From the NCBI RefSeq assembly GCF_015291625.1, contig NZ_CP030047.1:3100001-3164000 (forward strand): 64,000 nt of DNA, written 5' to 3'. The position numbers were made by a program, and so were the translations under genes. Shown in pieces: positions 7,622-14,063 of the stretch (positions within the stretch are counted from its first letter, which is position 1; each line of letters begins with the position of its first letter). This stretch comes from Bradyrhizobium sp. CCBAU 53421 (GTDB lineage Bacteria; Pseudomonadota; Alphaproteobacteria; Rhizobiales; Xanthobacteraceae). The notes below the pieces were generated by a model that was not told the origin of the DNA, did no database searches, and saw nothing but the letters and a program-made list of their open reading frames with translations.

Positions 7622-7635
7622 GCACCACGTGGTGC
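7622..7635. promoter_or_regulatory. Perfect 14-bp palindrome, candidate operator
   Basis: GCACCACGTGGTGC is fully self-complementary. It lies 85 bases upstream of the first reading frame of the FseA-like gene and downstream of the QseM-like gene, inside the 166-base gap between them. That is where a LuxR/TraR-type box would be expected. The motif does not match the Agrobacterium tra box, so the regulator is an inference. Confidence 0.5.
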
Positions 7636-7719
7636 CAAATTAGGGGCTTCCTACAACCGCCTCGTTCATACCTATTGCGCCGCAATCCTTGTTAGCTGCG
7701 TGCAATGGGGGCGGAAGCA

Positions 7720-7914
7720 ATGCTTGAATTCGACTGGCGGTCGCCGGAATCCTACAAGAGACTACAAGACGCCGAAATCACCGACATCGCCTGGGAATGT
7801 CTCCGCCGCAACGCCGACTATCGGCGTGAGTACGAGGTGATGATTGCCAACAGTCCGAACGGCGAAGTGACAGACGAATTCAGGAGGAAATGGGGTATCT
7901 GCTTTCGCCCATGA
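7720..7914 (+). CDS. fseA: FseA-like excision activator, first (0-frame) part; DUF6499-type N-terminal domain
   Basis: Sixty-four residues beginning MLEFDWRSPESYKRLQDAE and continuing DIAWECLRRNADYRREYEVM, the N-terminal domain of the regulators that in this ICE family are fused to a DUF2285 domain. GGGGGCGG precedes the ATG at 7720. The frame ends at TGA 7912-7914, just after RKWGICF. The expected continuation of the domain (AHDPQRSFDEQTVFWAPEVL) lies in the +1 frame, entered at TTT-C (7903-7906). On ICEMlSymR7A, msi172 and msi171 are joined by programmed ribosomal frameshifting to make FseA; this gene corresponds to msi172. Confidence 0.75.
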   Translation: MLEFDWRSPESYKRLQDAEITDIAWECLRRNADYRREYEVMIANSPNGEVTDEFRRKWGICFRP

Positions 7915-8491
7915 CCCGCAGAGGTCGTTCGACGAGCAGACGGTCTTTTGGGCGCCTGAGGTCTTAGCGGCGGTCGTTCCGGTAAAGGTCGCAGTGGCCG
8001 ACGACGGCGGAGCGTCGTATCAGCCACTGCTCGACCTTACAGCAGGCGAGGTGCGCCGCGCTGTCGACGGCTGGCACGCCGTGCTGCGCATCGCTGCGGT
8101 AGATCACCGCATTTGGTCTAAAGACGCGCCAGTGGTCGGCGCGTCATTTGCGGCCGAACTGCCGTTTGATGGCGATTTCGGCGCGCGTGCCTATGCAGCT
8201 CGGCGGCTTTGGCGTGCGATCAATGGGCGCGCGCCAGGTCCGCCATTTCACACGCTATCCAAACAGCGGCGCGAACGGTTGAGTGCCGCGATCCGCGCGC
8301 TCGATGCGCATAGCGCCGGCAGAAGCTATCGCGTTATCGCCGAAGCGCTGTTCGGCCAAAAGCGTATCCCCGATCGCGCCTGGAAGACGCATGATCTACG
8401 CAATCGAACAATTCGCTTAGTGAAAGGCGGCCTCGCGTTGATGCGCGGTGGTTACCGCAAACTTCTGCGGCCCGGACGTAAGGACGAGTAG
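7871..8491 (+). CDS. fseA: FseA-like excision activator, second (+1-frame) part with DUF2285 domain
   Basis: The +1 frame is open from 7871 to the TAG at 8489-8491. After the crossing point it reads AHDPQRSFDEQTVFWAPEVL, then a linker, and from about 8230 a C-terminal DUF2285-type region: LSAAIRALDAHSAGRSYRVI, AEALFGQ, then HDLRNRTIRLVKGGLALMRG and GYRKLL. No ATG occurs early in this frame; the GTG at 7994 would cut off a conserved-looking stretch. This is what is expected if the part is reached only by frameshifting from 7720. It corresponds to msi171 of ICEMlSymR7A. A plain mutation would give the same sequence, so the frameshift mechanism is inferred. Confidence 0.75.
   Translation, partial: QTNSGGNGVSAFAHDPQRSFDEQTVFWAPEVLAAVVPVKVAVADDGGASYQPLLDLTAGEVRRAVDGWHAVLRIAAVDHRIWSKDAPVVGASFAAELPFDGDFGARAYAARRLWRAINGRAPGPPFHTLSKQRRERLSAAIRALDAHSAGRSYRVIAEALFGQKRIPDRAWKTHDLRNRTIRLVKGGLALMRGGYRKLLRPGRKDE
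7900..7914 (+). promoter_or_regulatory. Candidate +1 ribosomal frameshift site
   Basis: In the zero frame the codons are TGC TTT CGC CCA TGA. A Phe tRNA on TTT (7903-7905) can slip forward onto TTC (7904-7906), its cognate codon, after which GCC CAT GAC CCG continues the domain. A stop codon lies only two codons downstream in the zero frame, which limits readthrough. The motif is consistent with +1 slippage, but its activity is not shown by sequence alone. Confidence 0.5.
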
Positions 8492-8622
8492 TGCCGTCCA
8501 CTGGGGTGCCGAAAATCGTACCCCAACATTCAGCATCCCCCTCCGAGATCCTGCTCCTCCATGATGACCGCACACACGCCGGCCTAGCCACACGTGGTGC
8601 GCTGTCCTCCTGGAGTTCTCAA

Positions 8623-8904
8623 ATGTCTGATCCGATGGCCGGTCTTCCCCCGCGCTTCCTGCGTACACCTGAGGCCGCGCGCTACCTCGGCCTGTCCGGT
8701 CGCACGCTCGAGAAGCACCGCACGTACGGTACTGGACCGACATATCGGAAGATCGGCGGTCGTGTTGTCTACGCCGTCGATGACCTGAAAGCGTGGGCCG
8801 ACCTCGGCGCCAAGACGTCGACGTCCGACCCCGGGAAGGGGACTGTGCTGCCGGCCAAGAAGCACCCCGCGCTGCGCCCTTATGCGGGCCAGGAACGTCG
8901 CTGA
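8623..8904 (+). CDS. HTH excisionase-type protein, RdfS-like
   Basis: A 93-residue protein with a MerR/excisionase-type winged helix: PPRFLRTPEAARYLGLSGRT, LEKHRTYGTGPTYRKIGGR and VVYAVDDLKAWAD. Proteins of this form direct integrases toward excision. It follows the FseA-like gene, as rdfS follows msi172-msi171 control on ICEMlSymR7A, where FseA activates rdfS. The start at 8623 follows TGGAG; an open frame extends further upstream to 8491 but its residues are not family-like. The C-terminal 30 residues are Lys/Pro-rich. The integrase it would serve is not in this window. Confidence 0.7.
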   Translation: MSDPMAGLPPRFLRTPEAARYLGLSGRTLEKHRTYGTGPTYRKIGGRVVYAVDDLKAWADLGAKTSTSDPGKGTVLPAKKHPALRPYAGQERR

Positions 8905-8926
8905 TCACCGCAAAAGGATAGTGATC

Positions 8927-9748
8927 ATGCGGCGCAGACACCATTCTGAGCGCGATCAGCTTGAGCTTTTTCGGGCGCTGCCCGGCGATCTTGCGCCCCG
9001 TGACGCGCAGGATCTGATGGCTTATCCGTTCTTCTCGCTGGCAAAAACGAAGCGGATCGTGCCGATCGATTTTCGTGCGGGTGCGATCGCAATTCGTGTC
9101 GAAACGGTGCCGGAACACGGCATGGCAACCATCTGGGATGCAGACGTTCTGATCTGGGCTGCGTCCCAGATCGTCGAAGCGCGTGACGCCGGCTTGAAGA
9201 CGTCGCGCCTGATGGCTGCAACGCCTTACGAGATTCTGACGTTTGTCGGCCGCGGAACAAGTGCGCGAGACTATGACCGGCTGAAGGCTGGTCTCGACAG
9301 ACTTCAGTCAACGACCGTGATGACGTCGATCCGCCAGCCGACTGAACGGCGACGGCATCGATTCTCATGGATCAACGAGTGGAAGGAGACGGCCGATTCA
9401 AATGGTCGCCCATTCGGACTCGAGTTGATCCTGCCTGATTGGTTCTATGCCGGCGTAATCGACGACGCGCTCGTGCTGACGATCGACCGCGCCTATTTCG
9501 ATCTGACGGGCGGGCTTGAGCGCTGGCTTTATCGGCTTGTGCGCAAGCACGGCGGTCGGCAGGACGGTGGCTGGAGTTTTGATCTTGTGCACCTCCATGC
9601 CAAGTCCGGCATCCTCTCGCCGCTCAAGCACTTCGCGTACGACGTACGCCAGATCGTCCAGCGCCAGACGTTGCCCGGCTATCAGCTCGTTCTCACGCGC
9701 GATCGGAACGGCACCGAGCGCCTGAACTTCGCGCCCCACGCCTGTTGA
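8927..9748 (+). CDS. Replication initiator protein A (RepA/RPA family)
   Basis: A 273-residue protein of the plasmid-type RPA initiator family found in these ICEs. Landmarks are RDQLELFRALPGDLAPRDAQ at the N-terminus, LMAYPFFSLAK, ATIWDADVLIWAASQI, LMAATPYEILTFVGR, and LTGGLERWLYRLVRKHGG in the second winged-helix half. ICEs of this group may replicate after excision. The start at 8927 is preceded by AAAAGGA; an upstream ATG at 8882 would overlap the previous gene. Three iteron-like repeats lie immediately downstream (9815-9879), the usual target of such initiators. Confidence 0.8.
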   Translation: MRRRHHSERDQLELFRALPGDLAPRDAQDLMAYPFFSLAKTKRIVPIDFRAGAIAIRVETVPEHGMATIWDADVLIWAASQIVEARDAGLKTSRLMAATPYEILTFVGRGTSARDYDRLKAGLDRLQSTTVMTSIRQPTERRRHRFSWINEWKETADSNGRPFGLELILPDWFYAGVIDDALVLTIDRAYFDLTGGLERWLYRLVRKHGGRQDGGWSFDLVHLHAKSGILSPLKHFAYDVRQIVQRQTLPGYQLVLTRDRNGTERLNFAPHAC

Positions 9749-10098
9749 TCCCTTAACGGCACGCCTGCGCCGGCGCGGTCTCATTCTAAATTCGGAGGAC
9801 AACCTGTGAATCAGCTCGTGCTATCGGGGACCGCAACTCTCGTGCTATCGGGGACCCGATCCTCGTGCTATCGGGGACCGGAATCGAGCTTAAGAGCTTG
9901 TTTCTCCGCGCTTTCCAGCCGCTCTAACTTTACTAACCAGAAATCCTTCGGATTTCTTCTAACGGAGCAGACCACAACTTCCATGGGAGGTGACCGGCAA
10001 CGCCGGTCTGCCGGTCCTGTAGGCCTCCACAGGGCGTACGCGCACTTAACGGCCCCCAAAGCGCATGGCTCCCCGTTCGAGCTTCAGGGAGCGGCAGC
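9749..10098. other. Candidate replication origin region
   Basis: A 350-base gap between the initiator gene and the DUF2840 gene. It holds the three iteron-like repeats (9815-9879), a relatively AT-rich run (9920-9960) with an 8-bp hairpin of AGAAATCC and GGATTTCT around TTC (9939-9957), and a 7-bp hairpin GACCGGC/GCCGGTC around AAC (9992-10008). An open frame across it (9806-10102) repeats LVLSG because of the iterons and is probably not a gene. Confidence 0.5.
9815..9879 (+). repeat. Three iteron-like direct repeats
   Basis: CTCGTGCTATCGGGGACC occurs three times without a mismatch, at 9815-9832, 9839-9856 and 9862-9879. The repeat starts are 24 and 23 bases apart, about two turns of the helix, so bound proteins would lie on one face. 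Position just after the initiator gene and before an AT-rich run fits an iteron-controlled origin or autoregulatory site. Confidence 0.75.
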
Positions 10099-10563
10099 AT
10101 GAGCGATCTTACCGAAGTAGAAGTGTTGTGGCTCGAGAAGCGCATCGAAAACCGGATTCGATTCGGTCGTATCGCCAAGGAACGGAAGCTTGATCGCCAT
10201 CGGCGCGTCCTGTCATTTGCACCCGGCAGCATCTTTGCCTTCGTCCGTTGGACGTCCAACGACTTTGGGACGATCATTTCGCGGATCGACATCTTGCGCG
10301 CAGTTGCTCCGGGACGGCGCTGCTCGACCGTCCCTTATGTGACTCCCGGCGGAGAGATTTTGCTGCGTCTGTCCGGCTGGCCGAAGGTTGAGCGTGTGCT
10401 GCAGATGGTCGATGCCGTTGATGCACTCGGCATCGATCCAGCGGATGTTGCGCCCGATCATTGGCATCACGTTCACAACCGCCTGTCCGTCAACGAAAAC
10501 CCGCGTCCCTACACGAAGGCACGCCACCAGGCCTGGCTTCATCGCCAAAAGGTGATGCGATGA
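10099..10563 (+). CDS. DUF2840 domain-containing protein
   Basis: A 154-residue protein, beginning MSDLTEVEVLWLEKRIENRI and containing RRVLSFAPGSIFAFVRW, TVPYVTPGGEILLRLSGW and DALGIDPADVAPDHWHHVHN. DUF2840 proteins of unknown function stand between the initiator and the TraF peptidase gene in this ICE family, as here. Its stop overlaps the start of the peptidase gene (ATGA at 10560-10563), so the two are translationally coupled. Confidence 0.8.
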   Translation: MSDLTEVEVLWLEKRIENRIRFGRIAKERKLDRHRRVLSFAPGSIFAFVRWTSNDFGTIISRIDILRAVAPGRRCSTVPYVTPGGEILLRLSGWPKVERVLQMVDAVDALGIDPADVAPDHWHHVHNRLSVNENPRPYTKARHQAWLHRQKVMR

Positions 10564-11072
10564 CAGGCCGCCTAATGATGCTGGCCGTGACGATTGGGGT
10601 CGCTGCTGCGCTCATTGCGACGGTCGTCCTGGAGCCGCTTCCGCTTTACATCTGGAACGCATCCGCGAGCGTGCCGATCGGTCTCTACCGCTTCCGCCCG
10701 GCGGACCAATTCCAGGTCACTGAATTGGTCGCCGTGCAGCCGCCGGAGCCGCTCGCGACCTTCCTCGACCTTAACGGCTATTTGCCCATTGGCGTCCCGA
10801 TGCTGAAGCGCGTGCTCGCCCTTCCTGGGCAGCGTGTTTGCAGAATCGGCCTCACGATTTCGGTCGACGACGTCGCGGTGGGCGAGGCGAAGGATCACGA
10901 CAGTCGTGGCCGGCCGCTGCCGAAATGGCAGGGCTGCCGCGTCGTCGGCGACGGCGAGCTGTTTCTGATGAACTGGCAGTCGGACGACTCTCTTGATGGC
11001 CGGTATTTTGGATTTCTTCCGGCATCTAGCGTGATCGGCCGTGCGATGCCGGTGTGGACGTGGGAGGAGTGA
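10560..11072 (+). CDS. traF: TraF-type S26 family signal peptidase
   Basis: A 170-residue inner-membrane serine peptidase. One N-terminal transmembrane segment (residues about 5-25) precedes the catalytic region: Ser37 in ASVPIGLY and Lys83 in MLKRVLALPG, the Ser/Lys dyad of family S26. The C-terminal GELFLMNWQSDDSLDGRYFG is also typical. TraF of RP4 matures and cyclises the TrbC pilin, whose gene is at 19140. It overlaps DUF2840 by ATGA and is followed at once by the lytic transglycosylase gene. Confidence 0.85.
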   Translation: MTGRLMMLAVTIGVAAALIATVVLEPLPLYIWNASASVPIGLYRFRPADQFQVTELVAVQPPEPLATFLDLNGYLPIGVPMLKRVLALPGQRVCRIGLTISVDDVAVGEAKDHDSRGRPLPKWQGCRVVGDGELFLMNWQSDDSLDGRYFGFLPASSVIGRAMPVWTWEE

Positions 11073-11074
11073 TC

Positions 11075-11890
11075 GTGCGTATTCGACGTGTTCTCCTCGC
11101 CATTCCCTTGTTCGATCGATTGCGCGATCATTTCTTCGTCTCGATCGATGTCTGCAAGGCTGGCGCGAGCCCGGCCGCGTGCTTGGGTCCATTGGGCACG
11201 CGCGTTTGTGCTGTCGTGCCCCTGATGCTTCTTCTGACCGCGTTCGACAGCGCTGCTTTGGCCCAGAGCGGATCAGCCGCCCAGCCGGCGATCAGTGCGA
11301 CCGGCTTCATCAATGAAGCCTCGCAACGCTTTGCGATTGCGCCGAACTGGATCCGATCAGTCCAAGGCATCGAGAGTGCTGGTGACGTGCACGCCAGATC
11401 GCCAAAAGGCGCAATGGGCCTGATGCAAATCATGCCGGCGACTTGGGCGGAACTTCGCGAGCGCGACAATCTCGGGAACGACCCCTACGACCCGCACGAC
11501 AACAGTCTGGCCGGCACGGCATACTTGCGCGAACTGCTCGATCGGTATGGCTCGCCTGGTGTGTTTGCCGCGTATAACGCGGGACCAACTCGCTACGAAG
11601 AGCATCTCGCAGGCGGCTCTCTGCCAGACGAGACGCGAGCATACGTCGCAAAGCTTGCAGATCTGCTTGCCATAGAACTGCCGCCGAGGTGGACGTCCAG
11701 CGGACAGTCATCAGCAGCTGCGGCGCTATTCGTCACGCGATCCGATCTCATGAAAACGCGTGATCGGTTGTTGGCGCTCGTGCCGTCGAGCGGTGTCACG
11801 ACCGCAATCTCGGCGCCCGATGTTTCGCCCATGGTCCCCCGGCCTATTGGCGTGTTCGTCCCTCGATCGGATTCGGAAGTATCGCGATGA
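11075..11890 (+). CDS. Lytic transglycosylase domain-containing protein
   Basis: A 271-residue exported protein. After a long N-terminal leader (a hydrophobic segment at about residues 45-65, ending SAALAQ) comes an SLT domain: SVQGIESAGDVHARSPKGAM with the catalytic Glu, GLMQIMPATWAELR, and YDPHDNSLAGTAYLRELLDR then FAAYNAGPTRY. These enzymes open the peptidoglycan for the mating apparatus. The GTG at 11075 is preferred because GGGAGGA lies at proper spacing; the GTG at 11069 overlaps the upstream stop but is too close to that site. Confidence 0.85.
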   Translation: MRIRRVLLAIPLFDRLRDHFFVSIDVCKAGASPAACLGPLGTRVCAVVPLMLLLTAFDSAALAQSGSAAQPAISATGFINEASQRFAIAPNWIRSVQGIESAGDVHARSPKGAMGLMQIMPATWAELRERDNLGNDPYDPHDNSLAGTAYLRELLDRYGSPGVFAAYNAGPTRYEEHLAGGSLPDETRAYVAKLADLLAIELPPRWTSSGQSSAAAALFVTRSDLMKTRDRLLALVPSSGVTTAISAPDVSPMVPRPIGVFVPRSDSEVSR

Positions 11891-12263
11891 CCAAGTGTGC
11901 GGGTTCGCAAGCCTTGGCGTGTTTCACAAAGCAAGTGGCACGTGCTGATGGCGTATGGGCGATGCCTTCGGCCCGCGCTCTACTCGTCGCTTCGCTCCTC
12001 ACCGAGCCACCCTACGGGTGTCTCGGCCCTTCGGGTAACGATCGCTATCGCAAGCGCTCACAAACAGTCGGGGGCGGCCGGGGGACCACGACGGCAGGAC
12101 GGCGAGATAAAAGGGGCTCGCCGGTCGAACCGCAAGCCATTGGCATGGCTTGGGTTCTGGCGTGCCGGTCGGTCGGGGCGCGTGCCGCGCCTTGCATTTT
12201 GACGAACGCAATCAAAGGCGTTTTCGGCACCGTGTGCGCTTTTGCTCGTTTGGAGGCCCTGCC
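11891..12263. promoter_or_regulatory. Intergenic region before the relaxase gene with an imperfect inverted repeat, candidate oriT
   Basis: This 370-base stretch codes for nothing convincing. At 12127-12157 it holds GAACC-GC-AAGCCAT, a four-base loop, then ATGGCTT-G-GGTTC, a 12-bp dyad with a bulge. Direct copies of GCCGGTCG flank it. Origins of transfer commonly lie beside the relaxase gene and contain such dyads. I cannot identify a nic sequence of a known family, so this is a location-based proposal. Confidence 0.4.
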
Positions 12264-14027
12264 ATGAGCGTGGGCGACAGCGATCTGCGTGTTCGGCCGG
12301 GGCGCATTCGCAGCACCCGCGCGCCGAAAAAAAAGAGCTTCATCAATCAGGTGCTGCGGGCGGCGAAGAAAGCAGGACACACCTCGGGGCAGGCCGCGGC
12401 TGGTAGGCGTTCTGCGGCCTATGGGCGCTCTACGTTTGGCCGCGGGCGCCTCGCTTTTAGCCGCGCCAGATTGTTCAGCCCGACACGGCGCGTTGTGGTG
12501 AGGGCGCGCGTAGTTCGTCATAAAGGGCGAGCCTTCCGTTCAGCCCCACTGACCGCCCATCTCTCGTATTTGAAGCGCGATGGCGTGACCCGGAGTGGTG
12601 AACGGGCCGAGATGTTCGATGCCGGCGGCGACCGTGCCGATAGCGCGGCCTTCGCTGAGCGCTGCAAGGACGACCGCCACCATTTCCGGTTCATCGTTTC
12701 GCCCGAAGACGCCGGCGACATGACCGACCTCAGGGCTTTCACCCGCGACCTCACCAGGCAGATGGAGACGGATCTCGGTACGCGGCTCGATTGGGTGGCC
12801 GTCGATCATTGGAATACCGACAACCCACATGTCCACCTTCTCGTTCGGGGCGTGGATAAGGACGGGGCGGACCTTGTGATCTCCCGCGACTATATCAGTC
12901 AGGGCCTGCGCTCACGCGCTGAGGAACTGGTCGGCATCGAACTGGGTCCTACACCGGAGCACGAGATCCGCAATTCGCTGGAGAGGGAAGTCACGGCCGA
13001 GCGATGGACACGGCTCGATCGGGAGATCCGGCTGGCGGCAGATGAGACCGGCTATATCGATCTACGTCCCGAAAATCCCGGCAAGTTCGATCCCGAGATC
13101 CGGCGCTTGATGGTTGGCCGCCTCCAGCACCTGGACAAGATGGGACTTGTCGCGTCCACGGCATCTGGCGAATGGATGGTCGGGCTTGAGGCCGAACGCA
13201 GCTTGCGCGATCTCGGCATGCGCGGCGACATCATCAAGGCGATGCACCGCGCCTTCACCGAACGTGGGGAAGTGCGTGGTGTTGCCGACTACGTCATCGA
13301 AGGTGCACCGCCGGCATCCCAGATCGTCGGACGCTTGATTGAGCGAGGACTGCATGACGAACTGACCGGCGAAGCCTTCGCCGTGATCGACGGAACCGAC
13401 GGACGTGTACATCACGTTCGCTTCCACGGGATCGAGGCCTTCGAACATGCGCCGCCGATCGGCGGCATCGTCGAAGTCCGACGCTTTGGTCAAGCTAGCG
13501 ATCCACGTCCCACGCTAATGCTGGCGACCCGTTCCGATCTTGACCTTGGTGAGCAAGTCACCGCGAAAGGGGCGACCTGGCTCGACCACAGGCTGGTCGA
13601 ACGCGATCCGATGCCGCTCGCCATGGGAGGATTCGGCCGCGAGGCCCGTGACGCCATGGAAGCCCGGACCGAGCATCTGATTCAGGACGGCCTGGCACAG
13701 CGGCAGGGCCAACGCATTATCCTGCAACGCGATCTCCTGAACGCGCTGCGTCGACGCGAACTGGACGCGGTGGGAGCCAAGGTCTCGGTAGACTCTGGCC
13801 TGCCTCATGTGAAGTCAGCGTCCGGGGAGCACGTGGCAGGCACGTATCGCCAGCGGCTGACGTTGGCGTCGGGGCGTTTCGCCATGATCGACAATGGGCT
13901 CGGCTTCCAACTCGTGCCCTGGTCGCGCGAGCTCGAGAAGAAGATCGGCCAACACGTCACCGGTGTCGTGAAGGACGGCGGTGGCATCGAATGGGGTTTT
14001 GGTCGGAAACGCGACCTCGGCCTCTAG
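12264..14027 (+). CDS. Relaxase/mobilization nuclease with DUF3363 domain
   Basis: A 587-residue VirD2/RlxS-type relaxase that would nick oriT and lead the strand into the recipient. The nuclease domain spans residues about 80-260: LTAHLSYLKRDG supplies a candidate catalytic Tyr, and VDHWNTDNPHVHLLVRG is the metal-binding HxxxxHxH motif III. The C-terminal half (from about residue 290) fits DUF3363, with GFGREARDAMEARTEHLIQD and FAMIDNGLGFQLVPW. The N-terminal 80 residues are Arg-rich. The ATG at 12264 follows TTTGGAGG. TraG follows 36 bases downstream. Confidence 0.9.
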   Translation: MSVGDSDLRVRPGRIRSTRAPKKKSFINQVLRAAKKAGHTSGQAAAGRRSAAYGRSTFGRGRLAFSRARLFSPTRRVVVRARVVRHKGRAFRSAPLTAHLSYLKRDGVTRSGERAEMFDAGGDRADSAAFAERCKDDRHHFRFIVSPEDAGDMTDLRAFTRDLTRQMETDLGTRLDWVAVDHWNTDNPHVHLLVRGVDKDGADLVISRDYISQGLRSRAEELVGIELGPTPEHEIRNSLEREVTAERWTRLDREIRLAADETGYIDLRPENPGKFDPEIRRLMVGRLQHLDKMGLVASTASGEWMVGLEAERSLRDLGMRGDIIKAMHRAFTERGEVRGVADYVIEGAPPASQIVGRLIERGLHDELTGEAFAVIDGTDGRVHHVRFHGIEAFEHAPPIGGIVEVRRFGQASDPRPTLMLATRSDLDLGEQVTAKGATWLDHRLVERDPMPLAMGGFGREARDAMEARTEHLIQDGLAQRQGQRIILQRDLLNALRRRELDAVGAKVSVDSGLPHVKSASGEHVAGTYRQRLTLASGRFAMIDNGLGFQLVPWSRELEKKIGQHVTGVVKDGGGIEWGFGRKRDLGL

Positions 14028-14063
14028 GTATCTCACCAATTCAGTTGCGGAAGGACGCTCGGA

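Noticed and set aside
9806..10102. Open frame of 98 residues over the iterons
   Set aside because: Its repeated LVLSG arises from the 18-bp direct repeats, the rest has no protein-like pattern, and the region looks like an origin.
11887..12267. Open frames between the transglycosylase and relaxase genes
   Set aside because: Arg/Gly-rich low-information sequence with no start site; the gap is better explained as a transfer origin or regulatory region.
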